A stretch of 64,000 bases of DNA, from NCBI RefSeq assembly GCF_000425745.1, contig NZ_AUEA01000014.1, positions 63,554 to 127,553 on the forward strand, read 5' to 3'. The notes beneath the pieces were generated by a model. The model did not search any database and had not been told where the DNA came from. It worked only from the letters and a program-made list of their open reading frames with translations. The position numbers and the translations under genes were made by a program. Below, in pieces: positions 19,463 to 27,234 of this stretch. This DNA is from Pseudomonas cremoricolorata DSM 17059 = NBRC 16634. Lineage in GTDB: Bacteria > Pseudomonadota > Gammaproteobacteria > Pseudomonadales > Pseudomonadaceae. Each line of letters starts with the position of its first letter. Position 1 is the first letter of the stretch.

Positions 19463-20322
19463 GGCCGGCGGCCCTCCAGTCGGTGTTGGATATAGCGCCC
19501 GGTCACCGTGGTGGCCAGGGTAGTGAGGACGATGAACAGGCCGGGGAAGAAGGTCAGCCACCAGGCGCTGGCGATGAAGTCGCGGCCCATCGACAGCATG
19601 GTTCCCCACTCCGGCGCCGGCGGCCTCGCGCCGAGGCCGAGAAAGCTCAACGCCGAGGCCCAGACGATGGCCTGGCCGACGCCCATGGTCAGGGTCACCA
19701 CCAGCGGGCGCATGGCGTTGGGCAGCAACTGGCGCAGTATGATGCGCGAGGTCGGATGGCCCAGCGCGCGCGCCGCTTCGATATAGCCGGCGTTGCGCAC
19801 CGCCAGCACCTGGCCACGGACCATGCGCGCATAGCCCGGCGCACCGCCCAGGCCGGTGGCGATGATCAGCGGCCCCACGCCACTGCCAAATACCGCGACG
19901 AACAGCAGCGCCAGTACCAGGCTGGGGAAGGCGAACAGCACCTCCAGCAGCCAGCCCACGCCACGGTCCAGGCGCGCGCCACCAAGCCCGCCGAGCAGGC
20001 CCAGGGCAATGGCGATGGTCATCGACAAGGCGGTCGCCGCCACGCCGATCGACAGGCTCTGCCGCGCGCCATGGATGATCCGCGCGAAGATGTCGCGCCC
20101 CGACTGGTCGGTGCCCAGCCAGTGCGCCCAGCTCGGTGGCTGGAAGGCGTCACGCGGCACGATGGCCAGCGGGTCGGTGGCGGTGAACAGCCCTGGCGCC
20201 AGCGCTGCCAGCAGCAATGCGGCAAGGAAGCCAATGGCCAGGGTCGCGCCCAGCGGTGGCAGGTTGAAGCTGCGCTGGCGGCGCAGCGCGGCGTGGCTGC
20301 GTTGCAGAATCAGATCGCTCAT
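19459..20322 (-). CDS. ABC transporter permease (DppC type)
   Basis: A 287-residue inner-membrane protein with about six TM helices. The motif HWLGTDQSGRDIFARIIHGAR is the typical DppC periplasmic loop. The EAA-type coupling loop is AGYIEAARALGHPTSRIILR. Start at 20322 overlaps the upstream permease stop; the first 72 residues of the longer frame are non-homologous. It pairs with the 20319-21305 product. Confidence 0.92.
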
Positions 20323-21305
20323 GCTGTGACTTCCTGTTGCCGAGGGTCGATCCACTGGTACAGCAGGTCGACCAGAATGTTGGCCAGCACGTAGCTGGCG
20401 GCCACCACCAGGCTGATGCCGATCACCAGCGGCATGTCCTGGGTCTGCACCGCCTGGTACAGCTGGCGGCCCACGCCCTTGCGGGAAAAGATCACCTCGC
20501 ACACCACCGCGCCGCTGATCAGCGCGCCAATCGCCCATCCCGACAGCGACACCCCAGGCAACAGCGCGTGGCGCAGCACATGGCGAAAGCGCACCGCCAG
20601 ATCACTCAGGCCACGGGTGCGGGCGGTGAGCACGAAGGGTTGCTCCAGGGTCAGCTCCAGCGACTCGCGGGTAACCTGGGCGATGAACCCGGCCAGCGGA
20701 ATGGCCAGGGCGAAGGCCGGCAGCACCAGGCTGGCCAGGCCATCGCTGCCGGCCGGCGGGAACCAGCGCAGGCCGAAGGCGAACACTGCCAGCAGCACCA
20801 CGCCGAGCCAGAAATGCGGCAACGAGGCGCTGAAGGTTTCCGCAAGCGAGGCCAGCCCGCCGACCAACCGCCCGCGTCCGGCGGTGACCACGGTGAGCAG
20901 CAGCACCAGCAGCCAGGCCAGCAGCAGCGCGGCGAAGGTCAGTTGCAGGGTCGCCCCGCCTTGCTCGGCCAGCACCCGCGTCACTGGCAGGTGCTGGCCG
21001 TAGGACACGCCCAGGTCACCCTGCAGCAGCCGCCACAAGTACAGCAGGTATTGCACCGCCACGGGCTTGTCCAGGCCGTATTCGATGCGCGCCGCTTCGA
21101 TCGCTTCAGGGGTCGGGTTACTGCTCGGGCCGCCGAGAATCGCCAGCACCGGGTCGCCGGGCATCAGACGCATGGCGAAGAAGGTCAGTGTCGCCACCGC
21201 CCACAGCACCAGAGCGCCGCCGCCAAGCCGCACAGCGGCGCGCCGGCCAAGGGCTGCCCAACGCTCGCGGCGTGGGTCGGTCACAGCAAGGGAAGTCGGT
21301 TTCAT
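20319..21305 (-). CDS. ABC transporter permease (DppB type)
   Basis: A 328-residue protein with six TM helices. TFFAMRLMPGDPVLAILGG and the family's LGLDKPV-like IEYGLDKPVAVQYLLYLW loop are diagnostic of DppB/OppB; the coupling loop is FVLTARTRGLSDLAVRFRH. Start at 21305 overlaps the binding-protein stop. It forms the channel with the DppC-type permease. Confidence 0.92.
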   Translation of the reverse strand: MKPTSLAVTDPRRERWAALGRRAAVRLGGGALVLWAVATLTFFAMRLMPGDPVLAILGGPSSNPTPEAIEAARIEYGLDKPVAVQYLLYLWRLLQGDLGVSYGQHLPVTRVLAEQGGATLQLTFAALLLAWLLVLLLTVVTAGRGRLVGGLASLAETFSASLPHFWLGVVLLAVFAFGLRWFPPAGSDGLASLVLPAFALAIPLAGFIAQVTRESLELTLEQPFVLTARTRGLSDLAVRFRHVLRHALLPGVSLSGWAIGALISGAVVCEVIFSRKGVGRQLYQAVQTQDMPLVIGISLVVAASYVLANILVDLLYQWIDPRQQEVTA

Positions 21306-22936
21306 TTGTTCACCCAAGCGTCGTAAAGGTAGGTGACCGCCAATGAAGCCTCCACAGCCACACCATGGGCGGTCTTGTACAGGCCCAGGCGCGTGCTCTG
21401 CGGGTAGGTGGTCAGTTGCAGGTACTGCGCGGCCGCCTGTTGCTGCGCCTGGTAGTAGAACTGCCGGCGCTGCTCGGGCTCCTGGGTGGCCAGGGCGCTG
21501 TCGAGCAGCGCGTCGTAGGCTGGGTCGGCATAGCCAGAGGAGTTCTGGTGATAGCCGCCAACCCCGGCCGGCTGCACGAAGGCGCTGGTGAAGATGATGC
21601 GCAGCACGTCCGGGGTGTTGGTGTTCCAGTAGCCCAGGCGGATGTCGTAGTCCCAGGCGGCTTGGCGTGCAGTGACCTGGGCATCGCTCATCTGCTCGAG
21701 CACCAGCTCCAGCCCGACTTGGCGCGTGGTGGCCTGTACCTGCTCCCACAGGGTCAGCTCCGAAGGCGTGGTGCGCGCGCCGACCAGCACCACGGCGCGC
21801 AGGCGCTGGCCGTTCTTGCTGCGGTAGCCTTCAGCGTCACGCGCAGTCCAGCCGGCGTCGTCGAGCAGCTTGGCTGCGCGTGCCGGGTCGTAGTCCTGGC
21901 TGCGTTCGAAGTCGGCACTGTAGAACGGCGTGGCGCTGCTCAGCGGCCCGCCGGCACGGGCGAACTCGCCGAAGTACACGCTTTTCAGCGCGCCTTCCAC
22001 ATCAGCGCTGCGCACGAAGGCCTCGCGCACGCGAATGTCATCGAACGGCTCGCGGCGCAGGTTGAAGGTGCCGTTGGTGGGGTTGCCGGGGCGCTGGGCG
22101 ATGATCAGGTCGACATCCGGGTTGCGCCGCGCCGCTTCGTGCGACTCGGGCGGCAGGGTTTCGATCACATCGACCTCGCCTGCTTGCAACGAAGCGAAGC
22201 GCACCGACGGCTCTTGGATGAACTTCCAGACGATCCGCTCGAGGTAGGCCGGCCCCTGGTGCCGCGCGGTCGGCGGCGCCCAGTTGTAGTCCGGGTTGCG
22301 CACCAGTTCGACCTGGCTCTGTCGGTCCCAGCGCTGCACCTTGAACGGGCCGCTGCCGACCGGCGATTCACAGTTTTCATCACGGCTGCGCTGCAACGCC
22401 GTCGGCGATTGCATGCCGAGAAAGCCCTGGGCGAGCACTTCGAGGAACGCGGCGTAGGGCGTGGCCAAGGTCACTTCGGCGGTGTACTCGTCGATGATCC
22501 GGGTGCCGCGGTACTGGCGAATGTAACCACCGGCGGTGCTCGACTGGGTCTTGGGGTTGACGATGTGCTCGAGGTTGGCCTTGACCGCCTCGGCATTGAA
22601 CGGCGTGCCGTCGGTGAAACGCACGTCGCGGCGCAGGTGGAAGGTGTAGTGCAGGCCATCGTCGGACACCTGCCAGTGCGTGGCCAGCCACGGGCCGATC
22701 TGCCCGTCGCTGTTCATCGACACCAGCGAGTCGAGGTACTGCTGGCCGACGAACACCTGGGGCATGTCGCCGGCCACGTGCGGGTCGAGGCAGGTCGGTT
22801 CACGATCAGTGGCGTACACCAGGGTGCCACCATGGATCGGCTCGGCGCTGTGCTGCGCCTGTTGCTCGGCGCGCTCGCAGCCCAACAGGGCCAGCGCGGC
22901 GCCGAGTGGAATCAGAAGAGAAGGAATACGGTTCAA
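21302..22936 (-). CDS. Periplasmic binding lipoprotein of the ABC importer (SBP_bac_5)
   Basis: 544 residues. N-terminal lipoprotein signal peptide with lipobox LLGC (Cys19), then GGTLVYATDREPTCLDPHV, the family opening, and YTFHLRRDVRFTDGTPFNAE, its core motif. Family members bind oligopeptides, opines, glutathione or nickel. The start codon is TTG with AGGAG 5 bases upstream; no ATG fits. It is first in a six-gene unit (binding protein, two permeases, fused ATPase, oxygenase, exporter) behind a sigma54 promoter, so the ligand is probably an organosulfur compound (inference). Confidence 0.92.
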   Translation of the reverse strand: MNRIPSLLIPLGAALALLGCERAEQQAQHSAEPIHGGTLVYATDREPTCLDPHVAGDMPQVFVGQQYLDSLVSMNSDGQIGPWLATHWQVSDDGLHYTFHLRRDVRFTDGTPFNAEAVKANLEHIVNPKTQSSTAGGYIRQYRGTRIIDEYTAEVTLATPYAAFLEVLAQGFLGMQSPTALQRSRDENCESPVGSGPFKVQRWDRQSQVELVRNPDYNWAPPTARHQGPAYLERIVWKFIQEPSVRFASLQAGEVDVIETLPPESHEAARRNPDVDLIIAQRPGNPTNGTFNLRREPFDDIRVREAFVRSADVEGALKSVYFGEFARAGGPLSSATPFYSADFERSQDYDPARAAKLLDDAGWTARDAEGYRSKNGQRLRAVVLVGARTTPSELTLWEQVQATTRQVGLELVLEQMSDAQVTARQAAWDYDIRLGYWNTNTPDVLRIIFTSAFVQPAGVGGYHQNSSGYADPAYDALLDSALATQEPEQRRQFYYQAQQQAAAQYLQLTTYPQSTRLGLYKTAHGVAVEASLAVTYLYDAWVNK

Positions 22937-22974
22937 GGGCGCTCCTGCAATGGCTGGGCTTCGACAAGGTCATT

Positions 22975-22988
22975 GCAGGACCCGTGCC
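22975..22988 (-). promoter_or_regulatory. Sigma54 promoter for the ABC-oxygenase-exporter operon
   Basis: Minus strand GGCACGGGTCCTGC: GG at 22988-22987 and GC at 22976-22975, spacing N10. Predicted start about 22963, giving a 27-nt leader before the TTG start. Confidence 0.7.
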
Positions 22989-23060
22989 GTTTTCAACTGC
23001 TTGATTTCGTTGAGGTTTGCCGGGCTTGGGCTGGTGACGCCGGGGCAAACTGTCGGGCGA

Positions 23061-23078
23061 GTGTTGGGCGCGCAACAG
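23061..23078. promoter_or_regulatory. Upstream activator site GTGTTG-N6-CAACAG
   Basis: 11 of 12 bases match the palindrome CTGTTG-N6-CAACAG. It is centred about 107 bp before the predicted start of the ABC operon. An extra AACTGT element 5' of it on the plus strand is shared with the 26965 site. Confidence 0.6.
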
Positions 23079-23105
23079 TTGCCCTGCGGCAGTGGCGCTC
23101 GAGGG

Positions 23106-24161
23106 TTATGGCGAGGGATTGGGCAAACGCCGATGCACCGCCGCAAGCGCGTTCAGCACCTCATCGCTCAGTTGCACCTCGAGTGCGCCGAGGTTCTCCT
23201 GCAACTGCGCAAGGCTGGTCTGCCCGGTGATTGCGCTGGCAACGAACGGCTGGCGAATGACGAAGGCCAGGGCCAGTTGCGCCGGGGTCAGGCCATGGGC
23301 ACTGGCAATCTGCACATACTCGCCAATGGCCTGCTGGGCCTGCTCGCTGCCATAGCGGTTGAAGGTGCGGTACACCGAGGTCAGGCGTGAGCCTTCAGGG
23401 CGCGCCCCATTGAGGTACTTGCCAGTGAGGCTGCCGAAGGCCAGCGGCGAATAGGCCAGCAGGCTGACGCCCTCGCGGTGGGTGAATTCCGAGAGGCCGT
23501 TTTCGTAGGTGCGATTGAGCAGGCTGTAGGGGTTCTGGATGCTGGCGATGCGTGGCAGCCCACGCTCCTGGCTATGGCGCAGAAACTGCGCGACGCCCCA
23601 AGGGGTCTCGTTGGACACGCCGATGTGGCGGATCTTGCCGGCCTTGACCTGTTCGTCGAGCACCGCCAGGGTCTCGTCGATGGCGGCGGTCTGTGGGTGG
23701 TCGTCGATGTAGGGGTAGTCGCGGGCGCCGAAGAAATTGCTGGCGCGGTCGGGCCAGTGCAACTGGTACAGGTCGAGGTAGTCGGTTCGCAGCCGGCGCA
23801 GGCTACCGTCCAGGGCTGCGACGATGTTCTTGCGGTCGTGATGGCTCAGGCCATCACGGATGTGCGTCTGGCTGCCCGGCTCACGGGCTGGGCCGGCGAT
23901 CTTGCTGGCCAGCAGCAGTTGATCTCGCCGGCCACGGGCCGCCAGCCAATTGCCCAGGTAGCGTTCGGTGGTGGTCCAGGTTTCAGCGCGGGTGGGCGTG
24001 GGATACATCTCGGCGGTGTCGATGAAATTGACCCCGGCTGCCACTGCGGCATCGAGCTGCTGGTGGGCGTCCTGTTCGCTGTTCTGGTGGCCCCAGGTCA
24101 TCGTGCCGAGGCTGAGCAGGCTGACGTTGAGGTCGGTGTGGCCAAGTAAGCGGTAGCGCAT
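23106..24161 (-). CDS. Aldo/keto reductase (Tas-like)
   Basis: 351 residues with the AKR (alpha/beta)8 barrel. NFIDTAEMYPTP contains catalytic Asp and Tyr, LLLASKI the Lys and YQLHWPD the His; GVSNETPWGV and the C-terminal VASAITGQTSLAQLQENL contact NADPH. The closest type is the Tas/YghZ branch. Start at 24161 has AAGGA 11 bases upstream; the frame runs to 24206. Last gene of the unit ACAD3 > flavin monooxygenase > AKR, it could reduce an aldehyde or ketone released on oxidative C-S cleavage (inference). Confidence 0.9.
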   Translation of the reverse strand: MRYRLLGHTDLNVSLLSLGTMTWGHQNSEQDAHQQLDAAVAAGVNFIDTAEMYPTPTRAETWTTTERYLGNWLAARGRRDQLLLASKIAGPAREPGSQTHIRDGLSHHDRKNIVAALDGSLRRLRTDYLDLYQLHWPDRASNFFGARDYPYIDDHPQTAAIDETLAVLDEQVKAGKIRHIGVSNETPWGVAQFLRHSQERGLPRIASIQNPYSLLNRTYENGLSEFTHREGVSLLAYSPLAFGSLTGKYLNGARPEGSRLTSVYRTFNRYGSEQAQQAIGEYVQIASAHGLTPAQLALAFVIRQPFVASAITGQTSLAQLQENLGALEVQLSDEVLNALAAVHRRLPNPSP

Positions 24162-24172
24162 GGTGTCGAGCG

Positions 24173-24194
24173 TCCTTGAAGTGTCCTTGAAGTG
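24173..24194. repeat. Tandem 11-bp duplication carrying the ribosome site
   Basis: TCCTTGAAGTG occurs twice head to tail. On the minus strand it gives two CAAGGA boxes before the reductase start, one well placed. Confidence 0.6.
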
Positions 24195-24212
24195 GCGAAG
24201 CGGCAATGCCGT

Positions 24213-25562
24213 TCAAACGGCGCGAGCCGTGCGCTGCCGGGCTTCGGTGAACTGGTTGACGGCCTTGGGTAGGCCGAGGTGCTCGCGCAGGGTAGTGCCG
24301 CTGTACTCGCGGCGGAACACGCCGCGCTGTTGCAGCAGCGGCACCACCTCTTCGACGAACACTTGGGCGCCGGAGGGGAACATGTCGGGCATGATGTTGA
24401 AGCCGTCGCCGGCACCTGCGAGGAACCACTCGGTGAGGGTGTCGGCGACCTGCTCCGGGGTGCCGACCGCCAGCCGGTGGCCGACCAGAATGCGCCGCGA
24501 CAACTGGCGGATGGTGAGGTTTTCCCGCCGCGCCAGGTTCAACTGAGCCTCGAGAAAACCTTGCGAACCACGCTCGAATTCGGCCACGGCGCCGATGCGT
24601 TGCCAGGGCAGCGGCGCGTCCGGGTCCAGTTCACTGGCATCGATGCCGATGCGCCCGGCCACCTGCTGCAACAGGCCGTGCTCGCCATGCCAGGCGTTGA
24701 GCTCGTCGAAGCGCGCGTGGGCTTCGGCTTCACTGCTGGCGATCACCGTCGACAGCCCAGGCATGATTTTCAGGTGCTGCGGGTCGCGGCCCCAGGCGCG
24801 GGCACGGGCTTTCATCTCCTGATAGAAAGCCTGACCGTCGGCCAGGGTGGTCTGGGTGGTGAAAATCGCATCGGCGAAGCGCGAGCCCAATGCCTTGCCA
24901 CCTTCCGACGACCCGGCCTGCACCAGCACCGGCCGACCCTGGGGCGAGCGCGGCAGGTTGAGTGGGCCCTTGACCTGAAAATGCTTGCCGACAAAATCCA
25001 GCGTGTGCACCTTGCCCGGGTCGGCGAAACGCCCGCTGCGGCGGTCACCGATGACTGCGTCCTCCTCCCAGCTGTCCCACAGCTTCAGGGTCACGTCGAC
25101 GAACTCTTCGGCGCGCCCGTAGCGATCGACATGCAGCGGCGCACCGCTGAGGCCGAAGTTCTGTGCGGCGGCGTCGGCGGCGTTGGTGACGATGTTCCAC
25201 GCCGCACGCCCGCCGCTGATGTGGTCGAGCGAGGCAATACGCCGGGCCAGGTTGAACGGCTCGTTATAGGTGCTCGAGCAGGTGGCGATCACGCCGATGC
25301 GTTCGGTGGCCGCGGCGACGGCGGTGAGCAGCACGGTCGGCTCCAGCCGCCCGCCCGGCTGCGCGGCGACATCCGGCGGCAGCGCCGGGCCGTCGGCGAG
25401 GAAGATCGCGTCCAGGCAGCCGCGTTCGGATAAACGCGCGATATCGCGGTAGTAGTTGACGTCGATATAGGCATCGAGCGCCGCCTCGCCCTGGCGCCAG
25501 GCGCCGGAGTGCGAGCCGAAGCCGAGGATGTTCATGCCCAGGCTCATTTGTTTGGTGCTCAT
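24213..25562 (-). CDS. FMNH2-dependent monooxygenase, NtaA/SnaA/DszA family
   Basis: 449-residue bacterial luciferase-like (LLM) flavin enzyme. Opening SLGMNILGFGSHSGAWR, then ISGGRAAWNIVTNAADAAAQNFG (the GR.xWNxVTS motif of the NtaA/DszA group), VLVQAGSSEGGK (FMN phosphate loop) and GTPEQVADTLTEWF. Members include DszA (sulfone cleavage), DmoA and nitrilotriacetate monooxygenase. The start at 25562 follows AGGAG; the longer frame is out of homology. It lies 13 bp after ACAD3, a DszC-DszA-like pairing. It needs an NAD(P)H:flavin reductase not seen here. Confidence 0.9.
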   Translation of the reverse strand: MSTKQMSLGMNILGFGSHSGAWRQGEAALDAYIDVNYYRDIARLSERGCLDAIFLADGPALPPDVAAQPGGRLEPTVLLTAVAAATERIGVIATCSSTYNEPFNLARRIASLDHISGGRAAWNIVTNAADAAAQNFGLSGAPLHVDRYGRAEEFVDVTLKLWDSWEEDAVIGDRRSGRFADPGKVHTLDFVGKHFQVKGPLNLPRSPQGRPVLVQAGSSEGGKALGSRFADAIFTTQTTLADGQAFYQEMKARARAWGRDPQHLKIMPGLSTVIASSEAEAHARFDELNAWHGEHGLLQQVAGRIGIDASELDPDAPLPWQRIGAVAEFERGSQGFLEAQLNLARRENLTIRQLSRRILVGHRLAVGTPEQVADTLTEWFLAGAGDGFNIMPDMFPSGAQVFVEEVVPLLQQRGVFRREYSGTTLREHLGLPKAVNQFTEARQRTARAV

Positions 25563-25575
25563 GTCAGGCTCCTGA

Positions 25576-26820
25576 TCAGACTGCGCTGGCTTCATCGCCG
25601 CTGCCTTGGCCTTCGCTGGCCGCGGCATGACGGGCACGCCAGGCCTGGGCCGGGCTGATGCCGTTGAGGTAGTAGTCGCCCAGCGCCTGCTCGCGGTAGA
25701 TCGCCGGGTTGTGCGAGGCCAAGGTGCGGGCATTGCGCCAGTGGCGGTCGAGCCGGCGGCTGTTGCTGGTGGCCGAGGCACCGCCCACTTCGAACAGCAA
25801 GGTGCTGGCCTCCAGCACCTGGGCAAGGACGATCTGCTGGGCCTGGAAGGTGTGGATTTCCGCATCGGTGTACAGCTGCTCGGGCACCTCGCCCTGCTGA
25901 CCGGCCTCGTACACCGCTTGCAGGCTCTGCGCGACCGCCGCGACCTGCGCCTGGGCAGAGAACGCCAGGCTCGACAGACGACCGATCACCGCCTGCACCA
26001 GTGGATCGGCGCTGGGCCGCGACTGCCCCGGCACACCGAACGCGCGGGTGCGGCCCTGAACGAAGGCCACCGCATCGGCCAGCACCGCATGGGCGATCCC
26101 GGCCAGGGTGGCCAGGTGCACCGCTTGGTAGAACGCTGTGAGGTACGACTCGGCGCGCAACTCGCCTTTGGCGAAGCGCCGCAGCACGTGTTGCTCCGGC
26201 ACCGCGACCTGCTCGAAGCGGGTGGTGCCGCTGCCAGTCAGGCGCTGACCGAAGCCATCCCAGTCATCGATGCGCTGCACGCCGGCGGCGTCGGTCGGCA
26301 CCGCCAGGCTGACGAAGCCATCGCCATGGTTGGCCACCGCCGCCACCCAGTCGGCGTACAAGGTGCCGGTGCAGTAGTACTTCTCGCCATCGAGGCGGTA
26401 GCCGTCGGCACTGTCGCTCAACTGCACGGTATTGCTGGTGCTGTCGCTGCGCTCGGCCATGGCCGCGCCCCACAGCTCACCGGCGCTGACGCGGGCGAAC
26501 CAGTAGTCCTGCGAGGCACTGTCGTTGCTTGCCAGGCGGCCTTCGACGAAGCCGAAGTGGGCGCGGAAGATCTGCGGCAGGTTGGAGTCGGCCTGGCCCA
26601 AGCGCTGCAACTGGCGCAGCAGCTGCGGCAGGCTGGCGCCCAGGCCGCCATGGCTGCGTGGCACCCGCAACGCGCCGAAGCCTGCGTCGCGCAACCACGC
26701 CACCGGTTCATGGGCCAGGCTGCGCTGCTGCTCGCGGGCGAGCGCGCCCTCGGCGATGCGTGCATGGATCGGCGCGAAGCGAGCGTCGAGTTCGGCGTCG
26801 GTAAGAGGGGGTGAAGTCAT
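25576..26820 (-). CDS. Acyl-CoA-dehydrogenase-fold flavin monooxygenase (DszC/SfnB type), paralogue 3
   Basis: 414 residues. VPRSHGGLGASLPQLLRQL, YRLDGEKYYCTGTLYADWV, GQRLTGSGTTRFE and the signature LFEVGGASATSNSRRLDRHW resemble paralogue 2 closely. Start at 26820 has AAAGGA 7 bases upstream, about 47 nt after the predicted sigma54 start. First of a three-gene unit with the LLM monooxygenase and reductase, echoing the two-step DszC then DszA oxidation of thiophenes. Substrate unknown. Confidence 0.88.
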   Translation of the reverse strand: MTSPPLTDAELDARFAPIHARIAEGALAREQQRSLAHEPVAWLRDAGFGALRVPRSHGGLGASLPQLLRQLQRLGQADSNLPQIFRAHFGFVEGRLASNDSASQDYWFARVSAGELWGAAMAERSDSTSNTVQLSDSADGYRLDGEKYYCTGTLYADWVAAVANHGDGFVSLAVPTDAAGVQRIDDWDGFGQRLTGSGTTRFEQVAVPEQHVLRRFAKGELRAESYLTAFYQAVHLATLAGIAHAVLADAVAFVQGRTRAFGVPGQSRPSADPLVQAVIGRLSSLAFSAQAQVAAVAQSLQAVYEAGQQGEVPEQLYTDAEIHTFQAQQIVLAQVLEASTLLFEVGGASATSNSRRLDRHWRNARTLASHNPAIYREQALGDYYLNGISPAQAWRARHAAASEGQGSGDEASAV

Positions 26821-26878
26821 GAACGGGTCCTTTCGAGGCGGCTCGGGAAAGCGTGATGAAGCTGCTCGAAGGGCTATT

Positions 26879-26892
26879 GCAGGGGACGTGCC
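26879..26892 (-). promoter_or_regulatory. Sigma54 promoter for the ACAD3-LLM-AKR unit
   Basis: Minus strand GGCACGTCCCCTGC: GG at 26892-26891 and GC at 26880-26879, N10 spacing, preceded by T as in TGGCACG. Predicted start about 26867. Confidence 0.72.
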
Positions 26893-26964
26893 AGGGGTTG
26901 GACCGCCTGTTTGCGGGGGATGGCGGAGCTTGAAGTTGTGCCTGCCAGGCAAACTGTTCGAGCG

Positions 26965-26982
26965 CTGTTGCGCCGCCAACAG
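26965..26982. promoter_or_regulatory. Perfect upstream activator palindrome CTGTTG-N6-CAACAG
   Basis: All 12 bases symmetric. Centred about 107 bp before the predicted minus-strand start, with an AACTGTTC element just to its left. Proposed SfnR-like binding site. The 26821-27234 intergenic region holds this site, a second one and two divergent sigma54 promoters, and no gene. Confidence 0.65.
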
Positions 26983-27045
26983 TGTGCGCAAGGCACAGCG
27001 CCGAGGGTGCTGTGCAGACCTCGTCTCGCCGGGCGACGCCTGCAT

Positions 27046-27063
27046 CTGTTGCAGCAGCAACAG
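27046..27063. promoter_or_regulatory. Perfect upstream activator palindrome CTGTTG-N6-CAACAG
   Basis: All 12 bases symmetric (spacer cagcag). Centred about 117 bp before the predicted start of the TonB-receptor gene, mirroring the 26965 site for the opposite strand. Confidence 0.65.
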
Positions 27064-27145
27064 TGGCGCAACAAAACGTCGTGTTCAGGCCATTGGACAC
27101 GCCCTGGAACGCCGCTTTGCGCGGCTCTGGCGGGGTCTGGCCGGT

Positions 27146-27159
27146 GGCACGGAAACTGC
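27146..27159 (+). promoter_or_regulatory. Sigma54 promoter for the TonB-dependent receptor
   Basis: TGGCACGGAAACTGCT: GG at 27146-27147 and GC at 27158-27159, N10 spacing, near-consensus -24 element. Predicted start about 27171, 64 nt before the ATG. Confidence 0.75.
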
Positions 27160-27234
27160 TCTGACCGCTACTGGCAGGCCTGACTATTCCCATAGAACGC
27201 CGAGGACCTACGATGACTTTGAAGGAATACGACA

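Noticed and set aside
19463..22000. N-terminal extensions of the ABC permease and ATPase frames
   Set aside because: Each lies in a shadow frame of the preceding gene; the four-base overlaps give the true starts.
26821..27234. Small frames in the divergent sigma54 region
   Set aside because: They cover promoter and activator sites, lack ribosome sites and have shadow-like composition.
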